A DNA stretch of 64,000 nt from Kitasatospora cheerisanensis KCTC 2395 (GCF_000696185.1 NZ_KK853997.1:4547981-4611980), one strand, 5' to 3'. Positions 6,327-15,318 are shown, numbered from the stretch's first letter. The notes: generated by a model not told the origin, from the sequence alone. Made by a program: numbers and translations.

Positions 6327-8723
6327 GTGCCGCGCCCGCTGGTGCCGTTCTCGCAGTACGTGATCAAGATGCACGCACGCTGCGATCTTGCCTGCGACCA
6401 CTGCTACGTCTACGAACACGCCGACACCAGCTGGCGCGGCAAAACCCGTGCCTCGACCGAGGCGGTGCTGGCCCGCACCGCCGAACGGATCGCCGAACAC
6501 GCCCGCGCCCACCGGCTGACCGCCGTCCACGCGGTGCTGCACGGTGGCGAACCGCTCCTCGCCGGGCCCGCCCTGCTCGGCCGCGCCGCCGAACTGCTGC
6601 GCGCCGCCCTGCCCGCCGACTGCGCCCTCGACCTGCGCATCCACACCAACGGCGTGCTGCTCTCGCCGCGCTTCCTCGACCTGTTCGCCGCCCACGGCAT
6701 CAAGGTCGGCATCTCGCTCGACGGCGACCGGGCCGCCAACGACCGGCACCGCCGCTTCGCCGACGGCCGCAGCAGCCACGCCAAGGTGCTCGCCGCCGTC
6801 GAACTGCTGCGCAGGCCCGCGTACCGGCACCTGTACGCCGGGCTGCTGTGCACCATCGACGTGGAGAACGACCCGGTCGCCGTACTGGACGCGCTGGTCG
6901 CGCTGGAACCGCCCCGGGTGGACTTCCTGCTCCCGCACGCCACCTGGGACCAGCCGCCGAAGCGCCCCGCCGGCATGGGCGACACCCCGTACGCGGACTG
7001 GCTGCTGGCCGTCTACCGGCGCTGGGAGGAGCTCGGCCGGCCCGTCCCGGTGCGCACCTTCGACTCGGTGCACCGCACCCTGCGCGGCCGCTCCAGCCTC
7101 ACCGAGTCGCTCGGCCTGGACCCCGCCGACCTGGTGGTGGTGGAGACCGACGGCTCCTTCGAGCAGGCCGACAGCCTGAAGACCGCCTACGACGGCGCGC
7201 CCGAGACCGGCTTCACGGTGTTCGAGCACACCCTGGACCAGGTCGCCGCGCACCCCGGCATGGTCGAACGGCAGTCCGGACTGGATGGCCTCGCCGAGCA
7301 GTGCCGCGGCTGCCCCGTGGTCCGCTCCTGCGGCGGCGGCCTGTACGCCCACCGCTACCGGGGCGACGGCTCCGGTTTCCGCAACCCCTCCGTCTACTGC
7401 GGGGACCTGATGCGACTGATCACCACCATCCGCGACCGGATCGCCCCCGTCGCGGCCGTGCCCGCCCAGGACGCGCCCGGGGCCGTGCTGACCGACAGTC
7501 AGCTGGACGAGCTCGCCGCCGGGCACGGCGGCGCCGACACCGTCCGGGCCCTGGCCCGCGCCCAACTCGGGCTCACCCGGCGGCTGGTGGCCGCCGTCGG
7601 GACCGCCTCCCCGGCCTGGCCGCTGGTCACCTCGCTGGACGGCGCCGACACCGCCGCGCTGGACGCGGTGCTCGCCCACCCGTACACCCGGGCCTGGGCG
7701 GTGCGCTGCCTGCAGGGCGAGCCCGGCGCCGACCTCGGCGGGATGGCCGAACTGGCCGCCGCCGCCGCGCTGCGGGCCGGCCGGAGCTTCGAACTGGCGC
7801 TGCCGGTCCGCTCCGGCGCCGTCCACCTGCCCACCCTGGGCCGGGTCCTGGTCGGCGGCTCCGGCGAGACCGTGCTGACCGGCGACGCCGAGGGGTTCGC
7901 CGTCGGCGGCCGCCGGATCGGCTGGGACACCCCCGCGGACGCGCACTGGCAGCCGGTGCGGCGCACCGCGCTCGCCGACGGCTGGACGCCCGCCCTGGAG
8001 GACACCGACCCGCAGCGCGACAGCCACCAGTGGCCGGTCGCCGACCGGCTGCCGGACGACGAGTACCTGGCCTGGGCCGGGGCGCTGCGCGAGGCCTGGG
8101 AGCTGATCGGCCGGGACCTGCCCGGCCACGCCCCCGGCATCCGGGCCGGCCTGTCCACCCTCACCCCGCTGCGGCCCGGGCCGGCCGGCCGGGACGTGTC
8201 CGCCGCCGCCCGGCAGGCCTTCGGCGCCGTCGGCATCGCCCGGCCCGCCACCGCGCCCACCCTGGCGCTGCTGATCGCGCACGAGTTCCAGCACGTCAAG
8301 CTGGGCGCGGTACTGGACTTCCACGACCTGTACGACCGGGCCGACGAGCGGCTGTTCCACGCGCCGTGGCGGCCCGACCCGCGCCCGCTGGAGGGCCTGT
8401 TCCAGGGCACCTACGCGCACCTGGCGGTCACCGAGTTCTGGACCACCCGGGTGCGGGCCTACGACGGGCTGCGCAACGGCCCCGCCCAGCACGCCCGGGT
8501 GCAGCTGGCGACCTGGCGGGCGCACACCGCCGCGTCGATCGCCACGCTCGCCGGCTCCGGTGCGCTCACCCCGCTCGGCGTCCGCTTCGCCGAGCGGATG
8601 CGCACCGCCGTCGAGCCCTGGCTGGCCGTCCCGGTCGGCCGGGCCGCCGAGGCCGCGGCGCGGGAGGCCGCCGCCGAGAACCTCGCCCAGTGGCAGGCCC
8701 GCGCGGCCGCCGCACCGCGCTGA
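6327..8723 (+). CDS. fxsB: FxsB radical SAM/SPASM cyclophane-forming maturase with C-terminal HExxH domain
   Basis: 798 residues, GTG start. The radical SAM cluster motif is C19-x3-C23-x2-C26 (CDLACDHC). The SPASM region has C326, C329, C335 and C358 for auxiliary Fe-S clusters. The second half, from about residue 380, is a separate domain carrying HEFQH at 652-656, a zinc-protease-like HExxH motif. This two-part layout is characteristic of FxsB. The first half would make the C-C crosslink in the FxsA core. The second half may cleave or otherwise modify the peptide; its activity is not known to me. It sits 44 nt after the precursor, and a strong hairpin follows the gene. Confidence 0.9.
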   Translation: MPRPLVPFSQYVIKMHARCDLACDHCYVYEHADTSWRGKTRASTEAVLARTAERIAEHARAHRLTAVHAVLHGGEPLLAGPALLGRAAELLRAALPADCALDLRIHTNGVLLSPRFLDLFAAHGIKVGISLDGDRAANDRHRRFADGRSSHAKVLAAVELLRRPAYRHLYAGLLCTIDVENDPVAVLDALVALEPPRVDFLLPHATWDQPPKRPAGMGDTPYADWLLAVYRRWEELGRPVPVRTFDSVHRTLRGRSSLTESLGLDPADLVVVETDGSFEQADSLKTAYDGAPETGFTVFEHTLDQVAAHPGMVERQSGLDGLAEQCRGCPVVRSCGGGLYAHRYRGDGSGFRNPSVYCGDLMRLITTIRDRIAPVAAVPAQDAPGAVLTDSQLDELAAGHGGADTVRALARAQLGLTRRLVAAVGTASPAWPLVTSLDGADTAALDAVLAHPYTRAWAVRCLQGEPGADLGGMAELAAAAALRAGRSFELALPVRSGAVHLPTLGRVLVGGSGETVLTGDAEGFAVGGRRIGWDTPADAHWQPVRRTALADGWTPALEDTDPQRDSHQWPVADRLPDDEYLAWAGALREAWELIGRDLPGHAPGIRAGLSTLTPLRPGPAGRDVSAAARQAFGAVGIARPATAPTLALLIAHEFQHVKLGAVLDFHDLYDRADERLFHAPWRPDPRPLEGLFQGTYAHLAVTEFWTTRVRAYDGLRNGPAQHARVQLATWRAHTAASIATLAGSGALTPLGVRFAERMRTAVEPWLAVPVGRAAEAAAREAAAENLAQWQARAAAAPR

Positions 8724-8783
8724 GCGGCGGCTCGGCGAACCTTTGTTCAAAACCAGTGGAACGACGCACCACCACAAGCCGAA

Positions 8784-8811
8784 CGGCGAGCTCCGGAACC
8801 GGAGTTCGCCG
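8784..8811 (+). terminator. Hairpin between fxsB and the AAC(3)-like gene
   Basis: CGGCGAGCTCCGG pairs with CCGGAGTTCGCCG, 13 bp with one G-U pair and a 2-base apparent loop. It lies 60 bases past the fxsB stop. A TAGGGT -10-like hexamer follows at 8822-8827. The hairpin probably separates the precursor/maturase message from the downstream genes, fully or partly. Confidence 0.55.
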
Positions 8812-8861
8812 CCGCGGCCGATAGGGTTGGAGGCTTCGACCCGCGGCTGTGGGAGGCCCCG

Positions 8862-9653
8862 TTGTACTCCGTTGCGGAGCTCGTCACGGATCTCGACAAG
8901 CTCGGCGTCCGGCCGGGGGAGACCTTGCTGGTCCAGGCCTCGCTGCGGGCGATCGGACCGGTCGTGGACGGCGCACCCGGGGTGGTACGGGCGCTCCGGG
9001 AGGCGCTCGGGGCGGAGGGCACGCTGGTCGTGTACACCGCTACACCCGAGAACTCCCGGACCTCCTCCTACTACCGGGCCGCCACCGCCGGCCTCACCCC
9101 CGCCGAACTGCGCAGACACCACGCCCGGATGCCCGCCTGGGACGCCGCCGCCACCCCCGCCTCGCCCACCATGGGGCGGCTCGCCGAGGAGGTGCGGCTG
9201 CTGCCCGGGGCGCTGCGCAGCCGCCACCCGCAGACCTCGTTCACCGCGATCGGCCCCCGCGCCGAGCAGCTGACGGCACGTCACCCGTGGCGCAGCCACC
9301 TCGGCGAGGAGTCGCCCGCCGGGCGGCTCTACCGGGACGGCGCACGGTGCCTGATGATCGGCGTCCCGGTGTGGTGCTGCACCCCGCTCCACCTGCTGGA
9401 GTACTGGCAGCCCGACCGGCAGCCGCAGCAGTACCGGTGCGTGGTGCGCACCCCGGGCGGCGCGCGGCGCTGGCGGTCCTTCACCGGGGTGCGGCTGCAG
9501 GACGAGCACTTCCCCGCGATGGGCGAGGTGCTGGCCGCCGGCCTCGGCGAGACGCTGGAGTCCGGGCCGCTCGGCGACGCCCACTGCTACCTGATGCCGA
9601 TCCGCGAAGCTGTCGATCTCGCTGACAAGTGGTTCCGCGGCAGGCAGAGTTGA
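8862..9653 (+). CDS. AAC(3)-family aminoglycoside N-acetyltransferase-like protein of the FxSxx system
   Basis: 263 residues, TTG start preceded by GGGAGG. The fold is recognisable from LLVQASLRAIG near residue 23, the RHPQTSFTAIG segment at 121-131 and GVPVWCCTPLHLLEYW around 167-182. The last segment keeps the family's L-H...E pair (H177, E180) seen in LLHYAE of classical AAC(3) enzymes, while the VHASL histidine is a glutamine (Q25). AAC(3) enzymes acetylate an amine with acetyl-CoA. In this setting the substrate could be the RiPP or a partner and not an aminoglycoside (inference). It sits between fxsB and fxsC. Confidence 0.82.
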   Translation: MYSVAELVTDLDKLGVRPGETLLVQASLRAIGPVVDGAPGVVRALREALGAEGTLVVYTATPENSRTSSYYRAATAGLTPAELRRHHARMPAWDAAATPASPTMGRLAEEVRLLPGALRSRHPQTSFTAIGPRAEQLTARHPWRSHLGEESPAGRLYRDGARCLMIGVPVWCCTPLHLLEYWQPDRQPQQYRCVVRTPGGARRWRSFTGVRLQDEHFPAMGEVLAAGLGETLESGPLGDAHCYLMPIREAVDLADKWFRGRQS

Positions 9654-9700
9654 CGCACCATCGGATCAAGGCCCTATTCCATTCGGACGGCCGCCCTTCC

Positions 9701-9706
9701 TACACT
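9701..9706 (+). promoter_or_regulatory. Possible -10 element upstream of fxsC
   Basis: TACACT lies 50 bases before the fxsC GTG in the 102-base gap after the acetyltransferase gene. No good -35 box is visible. A separate start for fxsC is possible but unproven. Confidence 0.3.
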
Positions 9707-9755
9707 TGAGTCCCTTTCGGGGAACAGGTGACAGGCGGGCTCGGGGGAGGCGCGT

Positions 9756-11006
9756 GTGAACAGCCCAGCGGGCCGGGGGAAGGAAGCACCGAGGCCGTAC
9801 TTCTTCCTCAGCTACGCGCACACGCCGCGGGTGAACTCCCGCGGCGCGGCGGACCCGAACCTCTGGGTGGCGAAGCTCTACCAGGACCTGTGCGAGGCGA
9901 TCCTCCAGATCACCGACCTGCCGGCCGGGCACCCGATCGGGTTCATGGACCGCTCCATGCACCAGGGCCAGAAGTGGGCCGAACGGCTGTCCAGGGAGCT
10001 CGCCGGCTGCCGGGTGTTCGTGCCGCTGTACTCGCCGCGCTACTTCAAGTCCGAGGCGTGCGGCCGGGAGTGGCACCTGTTCACCCGCCGCTCGGTCTAC
10101 CAGCGCCGCCCCACCTCGGAGCGGATGACCGGGATAGTGCCGGCGCTGTGGGTGCCGATGGACCACTACCCGCTGCCCCGGGTGGCCGGTGAACTCCAGT
10201 TCAACCACGACAGTTTCGGCGGTGACTACGCCGCCGAGGGCCTGTACGCGCTGATGAAGATCGCCGCCTTCAGCTCGCAGTACCACACGGCGGTCTGGCG
10301 GCTCGCCCAGCGGATCGTCGACGTCGCCGAACAGACCGTCATCCCGGCCGGCCAGGTCCTCGACTTCGAGTCCCAGCCGTCCGCGTTCGACCCGCCGGAC
10401 GTCGCCGACAAGGTCCGGATCTCGGTGTACTCCTACCGGCAGCCCGAACTCCCGCCCAACCGCAGCGGCGCCTGGTACGGCGAACAGCGCACCGACTGGC
10501 AGCCGTTCCGCCCGGACTCCGGCCGGCCGCTCGCCCAGGACGCCGCCGACGTCGCCCGGAACATGGGATTCCAGCCCACCGTACGGGAGTTCGAGGAGGA
10601 GTCGGAGTACCTGCTGACCGGCGAACGCCCGTCCGCGCCGTGCGTCCTGCTGGTCGACCGGTGGGCGTTCCTGGACGGGCGGCGGGTCGAGGCGGTCCGC
10701 CGGCTCGACCGGCGCAACCTCGGCTCGGTCGCCATCATCGAACCCTGGAACCGCGAGGACCAGCAGAGCCGCGACCACGAGCGGATGCTCAACGACCTCG
10801 GCGACAGCGTGCTCGCCGTCAGCCGCGGCGCCCTCCAGAAGCCCAGCCTGCGCGACGACGCCGCCGGCGGCGCGCCCGGCAGCCTGGAGGAGTTCCGCGG
10901 CGAGATGGAACGCGCCGTGATGCGCGCCTGCACCGCCCACGAACAGCACCACCGGGACCGGCCGACCGAGCCGCCCGAGGACCGCAGACCCAGCATCGGA
11001 CCCTAG
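9756..11006 (+). CDS. fxsC: FxsC, TIR-like protein of the FxSxx-COOH system
   Basis: 416 residues, GTG start behind GGGGGAGG. The N-terminal 150 residues are a TIR-type domain. It opens with PYFFLSYAHTP, has the DRSMHQGQKWAERL loop, and carries S99-x-x-C102-x-x-E105 (SEACGREW), which matches the SxxCxxE catalytic-glutamate motif of TIR NAD hydrolases. The C-terminal half, from about residue 210, is the family-specific FxsC region and is charged and Arg-rich. TIR domains act as NAD-cleaving effectors or adaptors; the partner is probably FxsT, which carries a second TIR domain (inference). No membrane segment is seen. Confidence 0.85.
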   Translation: MNSPAGRGKEAPRPYFFLSYAHTPRVNSRGAADPNLWVAKLYQDLCEAILQITDLPAGHPIGFMDRSMHQGQKWAERLSRELAGCRVFVPLYSPRYFKSEACGREWHLFTRRSVYQRRPTSERMTGIVPALWVPMDHYPLPRVAGELQFNHDSFGGDYAAEGLYALMKIAAFSSQYHTAVWRLAQRIVDVAEQTVIPAGQVLDFESQPSAFDPPDVADKVRISVYSYRQPELPPNRSGAWYGEQRTDWQPFRPDSGRPLAQDAADVARNMGFQPTVREFEEESEYLLTGERPSAPCVLLVDRWAFLDGRRVEAVRRLDRRNLGSVAIIEPWNREDQQSRDHERMLNDLGDSVLAVSRGALQKPSLRDDAAGGAPGSLEEFRGEMERAVMRACTAHEQHHRDRPTEPPEDRRPSIGP

Positions 11007-11007
11007 A

Positions 11008-11036
11008 CCCGCCCCGCCCCCAGGGGGCGGGGCGGG
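11008..11036 (+). terminator. Very strong GC hairpin between fxsC and fxsT
   Basis: CCCGCCCCGCCCCC and GGGGGCGGGGCGGG are exact complements around a single A; sterically this is a 13-bp stem with a 3-base loop. It starts 2 bases after the fxsC stop and 93 bases before fxsT. It looks like a terminator or attenuator, so fxsT may be transcribed at a lower level or from its own promoter. Confidence 0.6.
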
Positions 11037-11128
11037 CGACCAGCAGGACGCCGGACGGTCGGGACTCCGTCCGGCGGCACGGCGTGCGGGAACACGACGG
11101 GCACCAAGGGCCCGGGGGAGGGAACGTC

Positions 11129-14100
11129 ATGACCGAGAGGCCGGCGAAGGGCCCGCAGATCCAGGCGCGCCGCCGCGACGCCACCGTGGAGAACCGGCAC
11201 GGACGGATCGTCACCTTCTACTCCTACAAGGGCGGCACCGGCCGCACCATGGCCCTGGCCAACACGGCCTGGATCATGGCCGCCAACGGCTACCGGGTGC
11301 TGGTCGTCGACTGGGACCTCGAAGCCCCCGGCCTGAGCCAGTTCTTCCGGCCCTTCCTCAACCCGGAGATCGTCGGCGCCACCACCGGCATCATGGACCT
11401 GTTCGGCGACTACCTCGAAGAGGCCCGGCGCCCCGTCGACCGCGACCCGGACTGGATCGAGGACTTCGCCCGGATCCAGTCCCACGCGCTCTCGCTGGCC
11501 TGGCCGCACTTCCCCGGCGGCGGCCGCATCGACCTCGTCCCGGCCGGCCAGCAGAACCGCGACTACTCCGTCGCCCGCCTCGACTGGGACCTGCTCTACG
11601 AGCGCTACCAGGGCCGCCGCTTCATCCAGTCGCTGCGCGCCGACATGAAGCGCCGCTACGACTACGTGCTGATCGACAGCCGCACCGGCCTCACCGACAC
11701 CGCCGACATCTGCACCGTCGAGATGCCCGACGACCTGGTGGTCTGCTTCACCCTCAGCGACCAGTCCATCGACGGCGCCTCCCGGATCGCCCGGGTCATC
11801 GAGGACCGCTACGGCGACCGCGACATCCGCATCCTGCCCGTCCCGATGCGCATCGACGAGGGCGAGAAGGAGAAGGCCGACGCCGGCCGCGCGCTCGCCC
11901 GGATCAAGTTCGCCGGCCTGCCCGCCGGCTTCGGCGAACCCGACCTGGCCCGCTACTGGGCCGGCGTCGAGATCCCCTACCGGCCGTTCTACGCCTACGA
12001 GGAGATCCTCGCCCCGTTCGGCGACCAGCCCGGCCTGCCCGGCTCCATGCTCGCCGCCAACGAACGCCTCACCCGCGAGATCACCCAGGGCCGGGTCGCC
12101 GGACTCCCGCCGATGGCCGAGGACCTGAGGCTCCGTCACCTCGACGGCTTCGCCCGCCGCCGGCCCACCGCCCCCGCCGACCTGTACCTCAGCTACGTGC
12201 CCGAGGACCGCGCCTGGGCGGACTGGATCTCCGCGCTGCTCGCCGACGCCGGCTACCGCGTCGTGCCGCGCGACCTCGGCGCCGGCGCCAACCCGCGCGA
12301 GGCCACCGGCCGCGGCATCGACTCCGCGTACCGCACCGTTGCCCTGCTGTCCGCCGCCTACCTGCAGTCCCCGCAGGCCCAGGCGCTGTGGGACCGCACC
12401 GTGCTCGCCGACCCGGCCGGCGCCCGCCGCCAGCTCATCCCCGTCCGGGTCTCCGACGTGCGCCTCAACGCGCCCTACAACAGCCGCAACCCGGTCGACC
12501 TGATCGGCCGCGACGAACAGGCCGCCGCCACCGTCCTGCTGCGCGCCCTCGGCCGCACCGAGACCGAACTGCCCGACCGCACCCCCGGCGCGCCCCGCTT
12601 CCCCGGCACCAAGCCCACCTACTGGGAAGTCCCGCAGCGCAACCACTCGTTCACCGGCCGGGTCAAGGTCCTCGACGACCTGCGCGCCCAACTCGCCGGC
12701 GGCACCACCGCCGTGCTGCCGCCGCCGCAGACCCTGTACGGCCTCGGCGGCGTCGGCAAGACCCAGGTCGCGCTGGAGTACGCGCACCGCTACATGTCGC
12801 ACTACGACCTGGTCTGGTGGATCGACGCCGAGCAGAGCGAGAACGTCGCCGTCGGCCTCGCCGAACTCGCCGGACGGCTCGGCCTGCGCGTCGGCGAGAA
12901 CGTCAACGAGGCCGCCCAGTCCGCCCGCGACGCGCTCCGCCAGGGCCTTCCCACCCCCAACTGGCTGCTGATCTTCGACAACGCCGACGAACCCGCCGAG
13001 ATCCGCCGGTTCTTCCCCGACGGCCCCGGCCACATCCTCGTCACATCCCGCAACCAGGGCTGGTCCGGGCAGGCCGGCGTGCTCAACGTCGACGTCTTCG
13101 ACCGCACCGAGTCCGTCGACCACCTCACCCGCCGGGTCCGCGGCCTCACCCGCACCGACGCCGACCGGGTCGCCGAGGCCGTCGGCGACCTCCCGCTCGC
13201 CGTCGAGGTCGCCGCCGCCTGGCTGGAGACCACCCGCACCCCCGTCGACACCTACGTCAACCAGCTCAAGGCCGAGGCCACCAAGGTCCTCGCCGCCGGC
13301 GAGACCCCGGTCGACTACCCCACCCCCGTCGGCCTCACCTGGAACGTCTCCATCACCCGGTTGCGCGAACAGTCGCCCGCCGCCGTCCGGCTGCTCGAAC
13401 TGTGCGCTTTCTTCGCACCCGAGCCGATCTCCCTCAAGCAGTTCTTCTTCTCCGAGCAGATGCGCCTCGCGCTCTACCCGTACGACGAGGAACTCACCGA
13501 CACCTTCCTGCTCGGCAAGGTGCTGCGCGCCGTCAGCCGCTACGCCCTCGCCAAGACCGACGCCGGCTCCGACTCCTTCCAGGTGCACCGCCTGGTCCAG
13601 GCCGTCGTCCGCAGCGGCATGAACGAGGCCGAGCGCAACACCGCCATGCACCAGGTCCACCGCATCCTGGTGAACGCCCGGCCCTCCCGCGGCGACACCG
13701 ACGATCCCGCCAACTGGCCCACTCTGGAAGCGATCTGGCCCCACCTCACGCCGTCCCGCGCGCAGGACTGCGACGAGAAGGACGTCCGCGAGATGCTCAT
13801 CGACCGCGTCCGCTACCTGTGGAAGCGCGTCGACCTCGACCAGGCCCTGCAACTCGGCCGCCAGCTCGACGCCAGCTGGGCCGCCCGCGCCGAGGCCGAG
13901 TCCGACCTCGGCGAGAAGCGGCTGTGGCGCCGCCAGATCTACAGCCTGCGCTTCCAGGTCGCCAACGTGCTGCGCTCCCAGGGCTTCTACAACGACTCCC
14001 TGGCGCTCAACCAGGAGACCCTCGACGGCCAGCGCGAACTCCTCGGCGAACACCACCCGTACGCCCTGATGACCGCCAACTCGATGGCCGCCGACCTGCG

Positions 14101-15130
14101 GTACCTCAACCGCTTCCAGGAAGCCCTCACCCTCGACCAGGACACCTACAACCAGTTCATCGAACTGTTCGGCGAGGACGACCCGCGCACCCTCTCGGTC
14201 GCCAACAACCTCGCCATCGACCACCGGCTGGTCGGCAACAGCGTCGCCGCCCGCGACCTCGACCAGGACACCGTCGAACGCCGCTCCGCCGTCCTCGGCG
14301 CCCGCCACCCCTACACCCTCAGCTCCAAGTCCAACCTGGCCCGCGACCTGCGCGAGATGGGCGACTACAAGGGCTCCGCCGAACTGCTCCGCGAAGTCAC
14401 CGAGACCTTCGCCGCGGTCGACGCCTCCGGCCTGCCCGAGGAACTCCGCAACGCCAAGTCGCTCGCCGTCTCGCTGCGCCGCGCCGGCCAGTACGCCGAA
14501 GCCCGCGAACTCACCGAACGCACCTACGAGCGCTACGTCGACCTGTACGGCCCCGAGTTCCCCGACGCGCTCGCCTGCCGGCTCAACCTCGCCGCGGACT
14601 TCAGCGCCGCCGGTGACAAGGAGACCGCCCGCGACATCGCCACCGACGCCTACGAGGGCCACCGCCGGCTCCTCGGCGACGACCACCCGTTCACCTTCGC
14701 CTGCGAGAACAACCTCGGCATCTACCTGCGCGGCTCCGGCGACCTCGAAGGCGCCGTCGAACACGGGCGCTCCGCGGTCGGCGGACTCACCCAGGTCCTC
14801 GGCGCGGACCACCCGTTCACCCTCAACGCCGTCATCAACCTCGCCAACGCGCTCGCCGAGAACCGGCAGCTCGACGAGGCCGAACAGCTCGGCCGCAGCG
14901 CGTACGACGGCCTCGCCGCGAGGTACGGGGCCAACCACCCCGACACGCTGGTCTGCCAGGCCAACCTCGCCATCACGCTCCGCGGCGCCGGGCGGCGCAG
15001 CGAGGCGGAGAGCCTGCGGATGCAGGCGGTCGCGGCGCTCGTCGAACTCTTCGGCGAGGAGCACCCGTCGGTGGTCGCGGCACGGAGCTGGCAGCGCAGC
15101 AACAGGGACCTGGAGCCGCAGCCGCTGTAG
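11129..15130 (+). CDS. fxsT: FxsT, P-loop/TIR/NB-ARC/TPR protein of the FxSxx-COOH system
   Basis: 1333 residues. ATG at 11129 is chosen because it follows GGGGGAGGGAACGTC; the frame is open further upstream but has no other good start. Domains in order: a MinD/ParA-type P-loop ATPase at about 1-330 with deviant Walker A K34-GGTG-R-T; a TIR-like domain at about 348-480 (DLYLSYVPEDRAW); an NB-ARC/STAND ATPase at about 510-800 with Walker A GLGGVGKTQ at 538-546 and Walker B LLIFDNAD; and kinesin-light-chain-type TPRs from about 930 to 1320. In its TIR the catalytic SxxCxxE is replaced by SPQAQALWD, so NADase activity is unlikely. STAND-TPR proteins are ligand-gated switches. The ligand may be the mature FxsA product (inference). 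Confidence 0.87.
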   Translation: MTERPAKGPQIQARRRDATVENRHGRIVTFYSYKGGTGRTMALANTAWIMAANGYRVLVVDWDLEAPGLSQFFRPFLNPEIVGATTGIMDLFGDYLEEARRPVDRDPDWIEDFARIQSHALSLAWPHFPGGGRIDLVPAGQQNRDYSVARLDWDLLYERYQGRRFIQSLRADMKRRYDYVLIDSRTGLTDTADICTVEMPDDLVVCFTLSDQSIDGASRIARVIEDRYGDRDIRILPVPMRIDEGEKEKADAGRALARIKFAGLPAGFGEPDLARYWAGVEIPYRPFYAYEEILAPFGDQPGLPGSMLAANERLTREITQGRVAGLPPMAEDLRLRHLDGFARRRPTAPADLYLSYVPEDRAWADWISALLADAGYRVVPRDLGAGANPREATGRGIDSAYRTVALLSAAYLQSPQAQALWDRTVLADPAGARRQLIPVRVSDVRLNAPYNSRNPVDLIGRDEQAAATVLLRALGRTETELPDRTPGAPRFPGTKPTYWEVPQRNHSFTGRVKVLDDLRAQLAGGTTAVLPPPQTLYGLGGVGKTQVALEYAHRYMSHYDLVWWIDAEQSENVAVGLAELAGRLGLRVGENVNEAAQSARDALRQGLPTPNWLLIFDNADEPAEIRRFFPDGPGHILVTSRNQGWSGQAGVLNVDVFDRTESVDHLTRRVRGLTRTDADRVAEAVGDLPLAVEVAAAWLETTRTPVDTYVNQLKAEATKVLAAGETPVDYPTPVGLTWNVSITRLREQSPAAVRLLELCAFFAPEPISLKQFFFSEQMRLALYPYDEELTDTFLLGKVLRAVSRYALAKTDAGSDSFQVHRLVQAVVRSGMNEAERNTAMHQVHRILVNARPSRGDTDDPANWPTLEAIWPHLTPSRAQDCDEKDVREMLIDRVRYLWKRVDLDQALQLGRQLDASWAARAEAESDLGEKRLWRRQIYSLRFQVANVLRSQGFYNDSLALNQETLDGQRELLGEHHPYALMTANSMAADLRYLNRFQEALTLDQDTYNQFIELFGEDDPRTLSVANNLAIDHRLVGNSVAARDLDQDTVERRSAVLGARHPYTLSSKSNLARDLREMGDYKGSAELLREVTETFAAVDASGLPEELRNAKSLAVSLRRAGQYAEARELTERTYERYVDLYGPEFPDALACRLNLAADFSAAGDKETARDIATDAYEGHRRLLGDDHPFTFACENNLGIYLRGSGDLEGAVEHGRSAVGGLTQVLGADHPFTLNAVINLANALAENRQLDEAEQLGRSAYDGLAARYGANHPDTLVCQANLAITLRGAGRRSEAESLRMQAVAALVELFGEEHPSVVAARSWQRSNRDLEPQPL

Positions 15131-15148
15131 CCGGGGCACGCGGGGGTT

Positions 15149-15174
15149 CCTCCCGGCCCGCCAGGGCCGGGAGG
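15149..15174. terminator. Terminator after fxsT
   Basis: CCTCCCGGCCC, GCCA loop, GGGCCGGGAGG: a perfect 11-bp stem. It lies 18 bases after the fxsT stop and between convergent genes. Flanking GGTT/AACC extends the pairing with a bulge. Confidence 0.7.
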
Positions 15175-15318
15175 AGAACCGCGCGAAGCGGGAGGCGTCC
15201 GGCCGCGAGGTCGCGACGAGGGCGACGACTCGCACGTGATCGCGGCCTGGCCGGCGTTCACTCCCTGCTCGCGCAGTTCCCCGCGCCCCTGGCGGTGCTC
15301 GACCCGGTCTCGCGCCCG

